Assembly (NCBI GenBank): GCA_017983515.1
Contig: JAGOBF010000005.1
Coordinates: 62,001 to 126,000, forward strand
Direction of reading: 5' to 3'
DNA: 64,000 nt
Origin: Promineifilum sp.
Lineage (GTDB): Bacteria > Chloroflexota > Anaerolineae > Promineifilales > Promineifilaceae
Part shown: positions 1 through 9,690 of the stretch, in pieces
Position numbering within the stretch: the first letter of the stretch is position 1
Layout of the letters: each line of letters begins with the position of its first letter
The notes under the pieces: model-generated
What the model was told of the DNA's origin: nothing
Seen by the model: the letters and a program-made list of their open reading frames with translations, nothing else
Database searches by the model: none
Translations under genes and position numbers: made by a program

Positions 1-1343
1 AGCCTGACCAGGGTCTCGGCCGAAGCACTGCGGCTATACTCTAACTGCTCGCGCTCTTGCCGCACCGAATTGATCTCGTTGGCCCGTGCTTCGAGCTGGA
101 TCGACTCCTGTTCCCTCAAGCGACGCTCATATTCAAGCGCTTGCAGTCTGGTTTGGGCCGCTTGCCAGTCGGCTTGCCGTTGGGATACTTCGGCCAAGCG
201 CGACAGCAGTTCGGCTAATCGCTCTTGCTGCCCCTGGGACTGAGCCGTGAGGCGTTGAAGCTCGGCCGAGGCCTGCTCCGCGCGAGTTTCGCTGGCTTCC
301 AACTCCTTCGTCTGCTGCTCTAACTGCGTCTCGAGCCGGGCGATAGCCATTTCCAGCGGATGGATCTCGCGCACGACGGCGGCATGTCGCTCAGCGCGTT
401 GCTGTCGTTCGCTGTAATCGCTTTCCGCCATTCCCCATTCCGAATAGGCGTCGACGATAGCCTGACGCCGGTCAATTAGCATCCGATACGCGGCCAGTTC
501 TGCCCGGCGCTGGGCGGCTGTGCCCTCAATCCGCTGCCGATCGCGGTCGGACTCCTCCAGATCACCGACGAGACGACGCAGAGAATCCCGCTGCTGGTCG
601 GCCATGACCTTGTTTTGCCGGGCGGCGGCCACAAGTGCCTCTTGCCGGTCGCGTTCGGCCGTGGCCGTCTTCGCCTCGGATTCCGCCAGCAGCAGCGCAT
701 TGGTCAGTTCCTCTTCCTGCGCCAGTTCCGCGTCCACTTCGATTAACTGGCGATCAAGGGAGTCGACTTCATTCACGGTCACCTTGCGCGTTTCCGTCGC
801 CTTCTCCCTGAAATCGTCCCATTGACTTACGCCCAGAATCTCGGCCAATATCTCTTTGCGCTTGTCGGGCGTTTTGGTCGTGAACTCATCGGCCTGACCT
901 TGCAGCAGGAAGCTGGCATTGGTGAAGACGTCGTAGTTCATGCGCAGAAGCTTCTCGATTTCCGCCTGCGTCTCCCTGACCTTGGCTTCCGTTCGCACTT
1001 GCCAACTGTCGGACTCGGCGTCTATCGCGCGGGCATGAAACTCCAGCTCGGCCGTCTTGCCGGCCGTCTTGCGACGAATGACGCGGTAGACAGCTCCTTC
1101 CAGTTCGAAGACAAAATTAACCTCGGCCGCCGCGCTGTTGGCAGCCGCGCTGCGATTGACAAGGTCGTCGTCGCTCTTGACCCGACTCTTGCCGAACAGC
1201 ACCCAGGTGATGGCGTCGAGGATGCTGCTTTTGCCCGCGCCGTTGGGGCCGGAGATGCAGGCCAGATGGATGCCGTCCAAATCGAGCTGGACCGGTTCCC
1301 GATAGGATAGAAAATTGCGCAGGGAAAGTTGAACGGGGATCAT
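1..1343 (-). CDS. sbcC: SbcC-type exonuclease ATPase subunit, N-terminal part (runs off left edge)
   Basis: This is the ATPase subunit of the SbcCD (Mre11-Rad50-like) nuclease, which processes DNA ends and hairpins. The start ATG at 1343 overlaps the sbcD stop in an ATGA tetranucleotide, so the two are translationally coupled. The N-terminus reads MIPVQLSLRNFLSYREP and is followed by a Walker A loop, GPNGAGKSS, near residues 31-39. A Gln/Glu/Arg/Ala-rich stretch typical of the long coiled-coil arm follows, for example around 600-660. The frame stays open to base 1, so about 447 residues are present; the zinc hook, second coil and Walker B half lie outside the window. The family assignment rests on the P-loop, the coiled coil and the sbcD neighbour. 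Confidence 0.9.
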   Translation of the reverse strand, partial: MIPVQLSLRNFLSYREPVQLDLDGIHLACISGPNGAGKSSILDAITWVLFGKSRVKSDDDLVNRSAAANSAAAEVNFVFELEGAVYRVIRRKTAGKTAELEFHARAIDAESDSWQVRTEAKVRETQAEIEKLLRMNYDVFTNASFLLQGQADEFTTKTPDKRKEILAEILGVSQWDDFREKATETRKVTVNEVDSLDRQLIEVDAELAQEEELTNALLLAESEAKTATAERDRQEALVAAARQNKVMADQQRDSLRRLVGDLEESDRDRQRIEGTAAQRRAELAAYRMLIDRRQAIVDAYSEWGMAESDYSERQQRAERHAAVVREIHPLEMAIARLETQLEQQTKELEASETRAEQASAELQRLTAQSQGQQERLAELLSRLAEVSQRQADWQAAQTRLQALEYERRLREQESIQLEARANEINSVRQEREQLEYSRSASAETLVR

Positions 1344-2611
1344 GATTCAATCGCGGCTGCCGGTGAATCGGAGATGGCACCGGCCGGGGCGTGGATATCC
1401 AGTACCTCTTCGGCCAGAGATAATAATCCGGCCACCTCATCTTCACTATGGTTTTTGGTTCGCCAATAGAAGCGAAGCAATTCATACGGGCCAAGCGATT
1501 CGACGGAACCCAGCGCCCCCAACTTCGACTGCTTGCCGCCGGTACGGTTCTTGACGATCCGCAGTGCGAATGCCCCGGCGAAGTAGTCGTGAATGGCCTT
1601 CTCATCCAGCAGGGCTTCCAGTTCATGCGGATATTCCAACCGCAGGCGACAAATGGCCTCGGCGATGCGTTCGACGGGGGGCATTTGGCCCATCAACGCG
1701 TCCATGAACCCGTCGGCCGTCTCGACACGAATCAGTTGATCGTAGAACGGCCGCGTCTCCAACTCGACAAACTTCCATGGCGCTCGCCCCTGCTCCACCT
1801 CAGCCAGCACGTAGCCTTTCGGCTCACGCCATTCGCCAAAATCTATGCGCTCGATTGACCCGGCATAGACAACCGGAGGCTTGTCGTTGATAGACTGATG
1901 CTTATGGATGTGGCCCAGGGCTACGTAGTCGAACCGGGGATTCGTAACCAGACTCTTGCTGAGGACGAGGTCCTGGCCCAGCATCACCAGACGCTCGCTG
2001 CCGAAGCTGGCCCCGCCGATACTCGTGTGGGCGGTGAGGATGAGCGGTAGAGACGGATCTACTTCGTTCTGCAAAATGCCATCCAGCGCTTCGCCGAGGC
2101 GCTCGGCAAGCGCCGCATGGACTTCGTCCAGCGACTTGCCCGCCATCTCATGGCGAGCCAAAAAGCGGCTGCGCGTGATCCACGGCAAAGTCAGCACCTG
2201 GACGGGGATGCCCAGTTCCTTAGGTCCCCAGACGCGAATATCGTCGGCCACGAAGATGTGGGGCACGGCCAGTGTGCCATATTCCTGCAGCGTGTGGGCG
2301 CGGTTATCGGCCGGGGCCATGTCGTGATTGCCCACGAGCAAGAGGGTAGCGATGCCCGCCCGCGAGAGCTTCATCATCCGTTCGCCCCAGGCACGCTGGA
2401 ATGTGGGTTGCGGATTGCGATCCTTATAAGCGTCGCCGGCAAAGATGACCAGGTCAACCTGCTCTTCGACGGCCGCGTCGACGATGCAATCGAGTGACTT
2501 CAGGAAGTCGATCACGCGGAAGGGCAGTCCCGTTTTGGGATCATGCCGGCCGTAATTGGCGATATCGATGTGGGCGTCGGCAAAATGCAGGACTTTAACG
2601 GGCATAGACAT
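1340..2611 (-). CDS. sbcD: SbcD/Mre11-like exonuclease subunit
   Basis: This is the metallophosphoesterase nuclease subunit that partners SbcC. All phosphoesterase motifs are visible in order: DAHID (D12, H14), GDAYKD (D60), GNHD (94-97), TAHTS (H195) and GHIHKH (H234, H236), so both metal sites look intact. At 423 residues it has the usual family length, with a C-terminal capping region after about residue 290. The start could be either of two ATGs two codons apart (2611 or 2605); no strong ribosome binding site separates them. It lies 13 nt downstream of the Kelch gene on the same strand and overlaps sbcC by 4 nt, so sbcD-sbcC is an operon that may also receive transcription from the Kelch gene. 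Confidence 0.95.
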   Translation of the reverse strand: MSMPVKVLHFADAHIDIANYGRHDPKTGLPFRVIDFLKSLDCIVDAAVEEQVDLVIFAGDAYKDRNPQPTFQRAWGERMMKLSRAGIATLLLVGNHDMAPADNRAHTLQEYGTLAVPHIFVADDIRVWGPKELGIPVQVLTLPWITRSRFLARHEMAGKSLDEVHAALAERLGEALDGILQNEVDPSLPLILTAHTSIGGASFGSERLVMLGQDLVLSKSLVTNPRFDYVALGHIHKHQSINDKPPVVYAGSIERIDFGEWREPKGYVLAEVEQGRAPWKFVELETRPFYDQLIRVETADGFMDALMGQMPPVERIAEAICRLRLEYPHELEALLDEKAIHDYFAGAFALRIVKNRTGGKQSKLGALGSVESLGPYELLRFYWRTKNHSEDEVAGLLSLAEEVLDIHAPAGAISDSPAAAIES

Positions 2612-2624
2612 ATCAGATAGCGGC

Positions 2625-4637
2625 TCAGCCCGGAGACAGGGACAGGCGATAGAAATCAGCCGGATTAGGTAGATCCTTGGGGAAGATGCGCTCGACGAGG
2701 ATATAGTAACGGCCGGGGGCCAGGGTCAGCGAGACGGTCTTCTCGCCGCCATACAGCGCCGTGTTGCCCTGCCCGCGCAGCACCTTCTGTGAATCATATA
2801 CGGAAATGTTGAAGTTGCTGTTGGCTGGAATATTGCTCAGGCGAATCGTGGCCCGCCCAAACACGGGCCAGTCGAAGAAGTAGGGGTTATAGAACTGCGT
2901 CGACTCAGCGAAATTACCGGATAGGCGGCCGTCGATGGGCAGCCCGACGGCGTTATTCAGCAGATTGTCGGAGCCAAGGACCGTGACAAAGGGAAAAACA
3001 ATCCTGTTGGCGAGCGGCGCGAAACCAACCCCGAGGGACATCCCTTCAACCGAAGAGATCACTCGCTGCTCGCCGGGCGGCGTGTTTCCGCCAAAGACGT
3101 AGAGCCGATCGCCCCAGAAAGCGCCCCGCGGCCACACCCGCGCCGGGTCTTGCGGCAACCCACCCAGGCTGAACTCGCCTCCGAGAACCTGCCAGGCATT
3201 CGTGAGAGGATTGTAGAACTCGGTCTCCGGGACGCCGCCGGCGGCATCCAGACCGCCGAAGACGTACCAGTTCCCATCCGGCCCGATGGCGCTCCCGGCC
3301 GCATAGCGGGGGAAGTTGAGATCGCCGGTTGGTTGCCAGCCGCTGCCGCCGGCCGGGTTATAGCATTCGCCGCCAGTCAGCAAGACCATCACCGCCTCGC
3401 CTTCCGAATCCTGGCCGGGGGACAGACCACCGACCACGCACAGCCCACGGTTGCCAAGGGTAACCCAGGCGGCCGTGTGCGCGTAGCGCGCCGTCGTCAT
3501 GGGTTGGAAGGCTTCCCAGCGATTCGTGGCCGGGGTGAAGCGATAGGTCTGGCTGATGACCACGGCGTCCACATCCAGCGCCGGGTAGCTGGTGATGCCA
3601 CCGGTCGTGAAATAAGACGATTCGGACGGCTCGGCCGCCGCGGCCGACCAGGCAAACATCTCCTCATTGGGTAACAGCGCGGCCGGGATCGGCGCTATCT
3701 GCTGCCAGAAATCGGTCGTGATGTCATAGACCAGATGGGTGTTGGCATAGTCCGACGTGTTGCCGTTGAAGCCGCCGGGAATGTAGATTTTGCGGCCCAG
3801 GCGGACGGCGGTCGTGTTGGATAGCCCAGGGCCAGGCATGTCGGACAATTCGCGCCACCTGTCGGAGAGCGCATTATAAAGCAATAGGTTATTGCTCAAC
3901 ACAGGGATGCCGGAGATATGGGTCTGGCCGCCGATAACGAACATTTCGGGGCCGTCACTGACAAAAGCGTGGCGGCTGATGCCTCCAAGTGGCAGGGTAG
4001 TGATTTGATTCCAACGTGCCCCACCCTCTCGAAGCGTGGCCGACAGCTTTAATGTAGCCGCCGCGGGCGTGCCGGACTGGTAATCGGCCACAAGAATATA
4101 GTAAGTTCGCCCCCGCACGACGGGCAACGTGACGCTGGACTGGAAACCGCGAAAATCGTCGCTGCAAGCCAACGCCTGTAGCGCGCTGCACGTCCCGGCA
4201 AAAACTCCCAGCACCGTGTCGTAATCGGTGCCCTCGGTCGTCAGGGTGAGCATGCTCGTGTCGCCCGCCACCAGCACGTACCAGGCTGTCCGGTAGCCCT
4301 GTGGAGTCGCCGGATTACCGAACATGCAAGCCAGGACGGGATCGGTCGCTTCCTGAGTGTAGAGATTTGTGACTGTGCCGCCGCCGTCGGCCGAGTTTTG
4401 GAATGAAAGTTGGAGCGGCGTGGCATCGGCACACATATCGGCCGCCGGGCCGGCATCGGGACGGCGCGGCAGCAGCGGCAGGTCAGTCACCTTCACGAAC
4501 TCACCGATCCAGTCTGGTGGCGGCTCAACGATGATCGGTGAGTCTTCGGGGCCAGCGATGTAATTATTAGCCCCCACGGCGGCGGCCGAAGCCACCAGCA
4601 CCATGAGGACCGGAAGAAGAATCAGCAAGCGGCGCAT
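2625..4637 (-). CDS. Secreted Kelch-repeat protein with flanking beta-sandwich domains
   Basis: This predicted exported protein of 670 residues has no assigned enzymatic role. The start at 4637 (MRRLLILLPVLMVLVAS) gives a clean signal peptide. An upstream in-frame extension would overlap the divergent phosphatase gene and lacks secretion features. After a Pro-rich linker comes a domain resembling the bacterial pre-peptidase C-terminal (PPC) fold (about residues 70-190; note DTVLGVFAG and YYILVADY). About six Kelch-type blades follow (about 195-560), with recurrent GG pairs (FVIGGQ, CVVGGL, YVFGGL, YVFGGN) and W/Y pairs typical of a beta-propeller. A second beta-sandwich of PPC type closes the protein. 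No membrane anchor or lipobox is seen. A -10-like TATCAT sits 10 nt before the ATG, so the transcript may be leaderless. The domain reading is fairly sure; the ligand is unknown. Confidence 0.8.
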   Translation of the reverse strand: MRRLLILLPVLMVLVASAAAVGANNYIAGPEDSPIIVEPPPDWIGEFVKVTDLPLLPRRPDAGPAADMCADATPLQLSFQNSADGGGTVTNLYTQEATDPVLACMFGNPATPQGYRTAWYVLVAGDTSMLTLTTEGTDYDTVLGVFAGTCSALQALACSDDFRGFQSSVTLPVVRGRTYYILVADYQSGTPAAATLKLSATLREGGARWNQITTLPLGGISRHAFVSDGPEMFVIGGQTHISGIPVLSNNLLLYNALSDRWRELSDMPGPGLSNTTAVRLGRKIYIPGGFNGNTSDYANTHLVYDITTDFWQQIAPIPAALLPNEEMFAWSAAAAEPSESSYFTTGGITSYPALDVDAVVISQTYRFTPATNRWEAFQPMTTARYAHTAAWVTLGNRGLCVVGGLSPGQDSEGEAVMVLLTGGECYNPAGGSGWQPTGDLNFPRYAAGSAIGPDGNWYVFGGLDAAGGVPETEFYNPLTNAWQVLGGEFSLGGLPQDPARVWPRGAFWGDRLYVFGGNTPPGEQRVISSVEGMSLGVGFAPLANRIVFPFVTVLGSDNLLNNAVGLPIDGRLSGNFAESTQFYNPYFFDWPVFGRATIRLSNIPANSNFNISVYDSQKVLRGQGNTALYGGEKTVSLTLAPGRYYILVERIFPKDLPNPADFYRLSLSPG

Positions 4638-4754
4638 ATGGTCGGCAATGATAGCAAGACTCGCGTAAAAAGGCACAATCCCGCAGCTCTCGTCTCCCAT
4701 CAGAACAGCGGCCGGCCGGTTTGAAAGCGTTCCCAAAAATGTATCCGGTACATC

Positions 4755-4783
4755 TTGCCTCGTCGACCAAACGGCTCTACAGT
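4755..4783 (+). promoter_or_regulatory. Promoter of the phosphatase/lipid-kinase pair
   Basis: TTGCCT (4755-4760), a 17-nt spacer and TACAGT (4778-4783) form a sigma70-like promoter. The predicted start site is near 4790, only a few nucleotides before the ATG at 4794, and there is no Shine-Dalgarno, so the mRNA is probably leaderless. Confidence 0.5.
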
Positions 4784-4793
4784 CAACACTGTT

Positions 4794-5297
4794 ATGAGCA
4801 TATCCAAAATCACCGACACCCTGTTCATCGCTTCCTGGCCCACTCAGGAGGATATCCACATGCTGGAGGAGCAAGGCGTGCGCCTGATCCTGAGCATGCG
4901 CCAGCGTGTGCCGCCCGGTTTCTTCGCTCATGCGGATATTCGGGTGTTTCATCTGCCGACCACTGACTTCATATTGCTCCCCATGCCGATGGAGAAGTTG
5001 CACGCCGGCGTGGAGGCCGCTCTACCCGTCATCGAATCTGGTGGGGGCGTCGCCATCTTTTGTAAGCAAGGCCGGCGGCGAAGTGTGGCGATGGCCTGCT
5101 GCATCCTCATCGGTCTGGGCTATTCGGCCGACGATGCCATGAAACTGGTGAAGGAAAAACGGCCCGTCGCCGATCCGAAGGCTTGGCACATCCGACGGCG
5201 CATATTATTGTTCGAGCAGCAGTGGCGCGAACGTCATGTAACAAAGAGGAATATCACCGATGACTCCCCTTTACCGGAACGTCCACATCATCATTAA
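4794..5297 (+). CDS. Dual-specificity/tyrosine phosphatase-like protein
   Basis: This 167-residue protein of the cysteine-based phosphatase superfamily (cyclin-dependent-kinase-inhibitor-3/DSP-like) would hydrolyse phosphoesters through a Cys-phosphate intermediate. The P-loop is CKQGRRRS, a C-x5-R motif with C90 and R96. The His that normally precedes the Cys is Phe here (IFCKQG). D58 in PTTDF is a plausible general acid. The start MSISKITD at 4794 is preferred because it begins at the folded domain and fits the promoter. The C-terminus overlaps the next gene by 38 nt in another frame, which suggests translational coupling to the lipid kinase. Substrate unknown: a protein, phosphoinositide-like or other phosphate. 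Confidence 0.8.
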   Translation: MSISKITDTLFIASWPTQEDIHMLEEQGVRLILSMRQRVPPGFFAHADIRVFHLPTTDFILLPMPMEKLHAGVEAALPVIESGGGVAIFCKQGRRRSVAMACCILIGLGYSADDAMKLVKEKRPVADPKAWHIRRRILLFEQQWRERHVTKRNITDDSPLPERPHHH

Positions 5298-6252
5298 CCC
5301 GGCTTCGGGCAGCGACGAGCCCATCCTGAACCCAATTAACGACGTATTGCATCAGTTTGAGCTCAAATGGGAGGCTCACATCACTCACCAGGCGGGTGAC
5401 GCTACCCGGCTGACGGCCGAAGCGTTGGACGCCGGGGCTGACCTGATCGTCAGTTATGGCGGCGACGGCACATTGATGGAGGTGATCAACGGACTGGTTG
5501 GTCACGATGTGCCGCTGGCTCTTCTGCCGGGCGGCACCGGCAACGGCGTGGCCTTGGCGATGGGCATCCCCAAAGATTTGCGCCAGGCACTGATGCTGAT
5601 CGGCAATAGCAGCACCAACGCCAAGGATGGTGACCTTGCCCGGCGGCGAAAGCTGGACGTTGCCCGTTGCAACGACCGCTATTTTATCCAGAGGGCATTT
5701 GTCGGCCTATCTAAGGAATACATTCCTGATCGCCAGATGAAGGACAGTGTCGGGTTTTTGGCCTACCCGATCTCCGCGCTGCGCTTCATAGCCGAGCAGC
5801 CGGCTATTCGCTACCGCATCAACATCGACGACATCGTCTTTGAGGAGGACGGCATCCTGTGCCTGGTCAATAACGTCGGCTACTCGAACTCCGACCGTCT
5901 GCGCGACATTGCCGAGCGCGCGTTCCTGGAGGTACAGGTCCACGAAGGCGACAACACCGATACGACTGACGGGACGGTTCTGGACAAGATCACCCCCGAT
6001 GACGGGCTGTTGGATGTCGTGCTACTCACGGATACGCAAACTATTTTGGGATCGATCCTCAGCCTGCCCCTACGCAACAAGGGCAGTGCCCTCGCCAAGG
6101 CCCATCTGTTCCAGGGCAAGCACGTCTCGATCTCAACCACGCCGTCCGAGACGATTACCCTCGACGGCGAAGACGGCGGGAAGACCCCGGCCGACATCGA
6201 ACTGATCCCCGGAGCAATCGAAATCATTGTGCCCGCCGAAGCCTCCGCTTAA
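5260..6252 (+). CDS. Diacylglycerol kinase/sphingosine kinase-family lipid kinase
   Basis: This 330-residue protein of the YegS/DgkB (DAGK catalytic domain) family phosphorylates a lipid hydroxyl such as diacylglycerol. The nucleotide-binding signature GGDGT is at residues 67-71, preceded by IINPASGS near the N-terminus and followed by the glycine-rich [11 protein letters not shown]-terminal beta-rich half of the expected size is present. The start ATG at 5260 has a GAGGA ribosome binding site 9 nt upstream and lies inside the phosphatase reading frame. Co-transcription with a phosphatase hints at paired phosphorylation and dephosphorylation, but this is only inferred from position. The exact substrate cannot be told from the sequence. 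Confidence 0.9.
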   Translation: MTPLYRNVHIIINPASGSDEPILNPINDVLHQFELKWEAHITHQAGDATRLTAEALDAGADLIVSYGGDGTLMEVINGLVGHDVPLALLPGGTGNGVALAMGIPKDLRQALMLIGNSSTNAKDGDLARRRKLDVARCNDRYFIQRAFVGLSKEYIPDRQMKDSVGFLAYPISALRFIAEQPAIRYRINIDDIVFEEDGILCLVNNVGYSNSDRLRDIAERAFLEVQVHEGDNTDTTDGTVLDKITPDDGLLDVVLLTDTQTILGSILSLPLRNKGSALAKAHLFQGKHVSISTTPSETITLDGEDGGKTPADIELIPGAIEIIVPAEASA

Positions 6253-6272
6253 ACTCCGGCGGGCAGGATGCC

Positions 6273-9200
6273 TCACATTTTGCGCAGAGACAAGGCCACT
6301 GGGTGATCGTCGACGGCGACAGTTTTTTCGTAGGCGGCATCGACCAGCGCGCCGGCCGCTAGTTGGGTGGTCAATGTTTCACCCTTGATGTAATCGCTGA
6401 AGTGGATCAGGGTTTCGGTAATTGCCTCGTTGGCGACATAGCCCAACGCGATGCGATCGGAGATGTCGAAGCCGGCCTCCTTGCGCATGGTGTTGATAAC
6501 ACGCACCAGATCGCGCGCGTAGCCTTCCTGAACCAGTTCGGGCGTCAGATGGGGATCGACGGCGACCGTCACGCCCTTCCCCCCGGCAACAGCCAACCCG
6601 CCCAGCGGCTCCGTCTGCACCAGGACATCCTCACCACTCAGGCTGACGACTTGTCCGCCAATAGACAGCTCAAGACTTTCGCCCGCTAGCAGCCGCGCGG
6701 CGGCCGCGGCCGGATCAAGGGTTGCCAGCGCGCCGCGCACGGCCGGAAACAACGGGCCTAACTTGGGGCCTAAGGCGCGGTTATTGGGCAGCAGTCGATA
6801 ACTCACCAGTTCGCCGACCTCAGACACGATCTCGATCTCCTTGACATTGATCTCCTCAGCCAACACGTCGGCCAATTCGCGCAGATCGTCTCGCTGCTGC
6901 TCCGAGCCCACGAAGACCTTGGCTTTCGCCAGGGGTTGGCGCAGCTTGCCCGACGCCCCGCGGGCCGAGCGACCCAGGGCGGCCGTGTCGATTGCCAGGC
7001 GCATCTTGTCCAGCAGCCGGCGATCCAGCACAGCTTCGTCCACCGCCGGGTAGAACTGGTGATGGACGCTGAGCGGCGCGTCCGCCTGATGGGAGCGGAC
7101 AAGGTTTTGATACATGGCTTCCGTCACAAATGGGATGAAGGGGGCGAGCAGTTTGCTGAACTCCACCAACACGTGATGCAGTGTGGCGTAGGCCGCCTGC
7201 TTGTCCTCATCCGCTTCACTCTTCCAGAACCGCCGCCGCGACCGCCGAACATACCAGTTCGATAGATCGTCGAGCAATTGTTCCAGCGACTGAACCGCCC
7301 GTTCGGCGTCCCACTGATCGAGCGCGGTCCGCACGGTCAGCGTGGTTTCATCCAGCCGGGCGACTATCCAACGATCGAGCTGGGCATTGCTTTCGGTGGA
7401 CGACGCATAGTCGCGGTAAGAGCCATCTGGCGTCCACCCGTCGGCATTGGCATAGGTTACGAAAAATGCATAAACGTTCCACAGCGGGATGAGAAAGCGC
7501 CGCCGCATCTCGTCGCCGCGCTGGAAACCGAAGTGCAGATTTTGCTCCGGTCGTGCTCCGGCATAGAGCCAGCGCATGGTATCCGCGCCCATCTTTTCGG
7601 CCGCCTCATTAAACTCAATGGAATTGCCCCACGATTTATGCATCTCGCGGCCGGTCTCGTCCAACAGCGTGGCATAACCGAACAGATTGCGGAACGGTGC
7701 CGTGTCGCTCAATACCGTGCTTTGGGCCAACACACTATAGAACCAGTTGCGGAACTGGCCCGGGAAGCTCTCGGTGATCAGATCGGCCGGGTACCATTTT
7801 TCCCAGAAAGCCCGGTCGCGCCGGTAGCGCAGCGTACTAAAAGCCACGATGCCTGCGTCGAGCCAGGGATTGCCGACGTCGGGGATACGGTCGGCGATGG
7901 CTCCACAGCCGGAGCAGACGATCTTGACCGCGTCGATGTAGGGCCGGTGCGGCGTGTGCCCTTCAAACTCATCCCAACCAGCGACGGCGCGCTCGCGCAG
8001 TTCATGCTCATCGCCGACGACGGTGAATTCGCCGCAAGCGGCGCACTCCCAAATCGGCAAAGCCAGGCCATAGTAGCGCTTCTTGCTGATCATCCAGTCG
8101 TGCATATTGCGCAACCAGTCCATCTCACGGTCATAGCCAAAGCGGGGGAACCAGTCGATCTTGTCCACCCGGTCCATGATCTGGTAGCGCAAACTGGCCT
8201 GCTTTTCGGCCGCGGTCACTTCGTCGCGGGGTTTGTCATACAGCGGCCCCATGCTGATGAACCACTCATCCACCAACCGATAGACCAACTCCGATCCGCA
8301 GCGCCAGCAATGAGGATAACGATGGGTATAGCTCTGTTTGCGGTAGAAAAAGTCGTTGTCCTTCATCCGCAAGAAAATGTCCTTGGTTACGTCCATCACA
8401 TTGCGGCCAGTGAGCCAGTCAAAGCCGTCGAGATAGACCCCGTTTTCGTCGATGGGCGCGATGACCGGCAGGTTGTGTTCCTTACTAAGCCCGAAGTCCT
8501 CCGCGCCACAGCCGGGGGCGATGTGGACGATGCCCGTGCCTTCCTCGGCGCCAACGTCCCCCCACGGCACAACTCGGTGCGTATAGCCGGCTTCGGCGAA
8601 CGCCGATTGAACCTGCGGCAGATCATCGAACGGTCCGGCATAGGTCCAGCCGACCATCTCGGAGCCTTTCAAACGGCCGACAACCTCATTGTCCTTGCCG
8701 AGCAAGGTGTTCTTCATCGCTTCTTCGGCCAGATAATATGTCCAGCCGTCTTCGGCGCGCACGCGCACGTAATCCAGGTCGGGGCCAACGGCGGCGGCGA
8801 CGTTGCTGGTCAGCGTCCAGGGCGTCGTCGTCCATGCCAGCAAAGCCTCTTGATCACGGCCGACCAATGGCAAGCGCACGAAGACCGATTCATGCGTCAC
8901 GTCGAAATAGCCGTCGGTGACGATCTCATGTTGGCTGATGGCCGTGCCACAGCGCGGACACCAGGGCATGACGTCCTTGCCCTTATAGAGCCAGCCGTGC
9001 TCGTGACACTGCTTGAGGAAGCCCCAGATGAGATAATTATTCTCGTTGCTGAACGTGAAGTAGGAGCCGCCCAACTCGGCTAGCCCCAGGCGGGCCACGA
9101 TCTGCTCAACCGTATCCGTCACCGGCCCTTGCGGCCCTTCGACCGTGATGACCCGGCCGGGATCTTCATTCTGCAGGTCAGCCAATTCGCGCAGTTGTGC

Positions 9201-9656
9201 CGGGTCGTTCCAATCCATCCAGTAGCCGAGACGGATCGATTGTTCCGTCTGCACGGCCGCGTAGCGCAACACGCGCGCTTTGCAGAACTTCACGAACTCG
9301 GCCACGCCCATCCGTTCGATGTCGCGCTTGGATTTGAATCCCAGCTCCTTTTCGGCATTCACTTCCACCCAAAGGCCCTGGCAATCGAATCCGTTTTGCC
9401 AGCGTTGATTTTTCCCCAGCATGGCCTGGTAGCGCTGGTACAAATCCTTGTAGGTGCGACCCCAGGCATGATGGACGCCCATCGGGTTGTTGGCAGTGAT
9501 GGGCCCATCGATAAAGCTGAAGATGCCGTAGTCGGCTTCGCTGGCGGCCCGCAGGCGACGCAACTCTTCGAAGGCCCGCGTCTCTCGCCAAAAACCGAGG
9601 ATCTCGCGTTCCAGAGCCACAAAATCGACCTTGTTTGATACGTCATTAAAACTCAT
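6273..9656 (-). CDS. ileS: Isoleucyl-tRNA synthetase, variant with altered HIGH and KMSKS motifs
   Basis: This class I aminoacyl-tRNA synthetase charges tRNA-Ile. At 1127 residues it has the usual IleRS length and architecture: an N-terminal Rossmann half, a CP1 editing insertion (TTPWTLTSN; GTGIVHIAPG), zinc-type Cys pairs (CPRCG, CWRCG, CAACG, CSGCG), and a C-terminal anticodon-binding domain (LSNWYVRRSRRRFW). The HIGH box reads HHAW (62-65) and the KMSKS box reads EMHKS (671-675). Both are unlike the textbook motifs but, from memory, resemble a recognised actinobacterial/Chloroflexi subgroup. It is the last gene of a T-box-led operon, 33 nt after the preceding gene. The isoleucine assignment is supported by overall similarity and by an ATC-type specifier in the upstream T-box. 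Confidence 0.9.
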   Translation of the reverse strand: MSFNDVSNKVDFVALEREILGFWRETRAFEELRRLRAASEADYGIFSFIDGPITANNPMGVHHAWGRTYKDLYQRYQAMLGKNQRWQNGFDCQGLWVEVNAEKELGFKSKRDIERMGVAEFVKFCKARVLRYAAVQTEQSIRLGYWMDWNDPAQLRELADLQNEDPGRVITVEGPQGPVTDTVEQIVARLGLAELGGSYFTFSNENNYLIWGFLKQCHEHGWLYKGKDVMPWCPRCGTAISQHEIVTDGYFDVTHESVFVRLPLVGRDQEALLAWTTTPWTLTSNVAAAVGPDLDYVRVRAEDGWTYYLAEEAMKNTLLGKDNEVVGRLKGSEMVGWTYAGPFDDLPQVQSAFAEAGYTHRVVPWGDVGAEEGTGIVHIAPGCGAEDFGLSKEHNLPVIAPIDENGVYLDGFDWLTGRNVMDVTKDIFLRMKDNDFFYRKQSYTHRYPHCWRCGSELVYRLVDEWFISMGPLYDKPRDEVTAAEKQASLRYQIMDRVDKIDWFPRFGYDREMDWLRNMHDWMISKKRYYGLALPIWECAACGEFTVVGDEHELRERAVAGWDEFEGHTPHRPYIDAVKIVCSGCGAIADRIPDVGNPWLDAGIVAFSTLRYRRDRAFWEKWYPADLITESFPGQFRNWFYSVLAQSTVLSDTAPFRNLFGYATLLDETGREMHKSWGNSIEFNEAAEKMGADTMRWLYAGARPEQNLHFGFQRGDEMRRRFLIPLWNVYAFFVTYANADGWTPDGSYRDYASSTESNAQLDRWIVARLDETTLTVRTALDQWDAERAVQSLEQLLDDLSNWYVRRSRRRFWKSEADEDKQAAYATLHHVLVEFSKLLAPFIPFVTEAMYQNLVRSHQADAPLSVHHQFYPAVDEAVLDRRLLDKMRLAIDTAALGRSARGASGKLRQPLAKAKVFVGSEQQRDDLRELADVLAEEINVKEIEIVSEVGELVSYRLLPNNRALGPKLGPLFPAVRGALATLDPAAAAARLLAGESLELSIGGQVVSLSGEDVLVQTEPLGGLAVAGGKGVTVAVDPHLTPELVQEGYARDLVRVINTMRKEAGFDISDRIALGYVANEAITETLIHFSDYIKGETLTTQLAAGALVDAAYEKTVAVDDHPVALSLRKM

Positions 9657-9690
9657 CTCGCAGTTCTCCCAATCAAAAATAGCTTACAGC

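Noticed and set aside
4638..5003. N-terminal extension of the Kelch protein of 122 codons
   Set aside because: It is antisense to the phosphatase gene, and the downstream ATG opens with a clear signal peptide.
7278..9083. 601-codon open frame antisense to ileS
   Set aside because: Opposite frame of a high-GC, strongly conserved gene. Its sequence has no domain features and no start signals.
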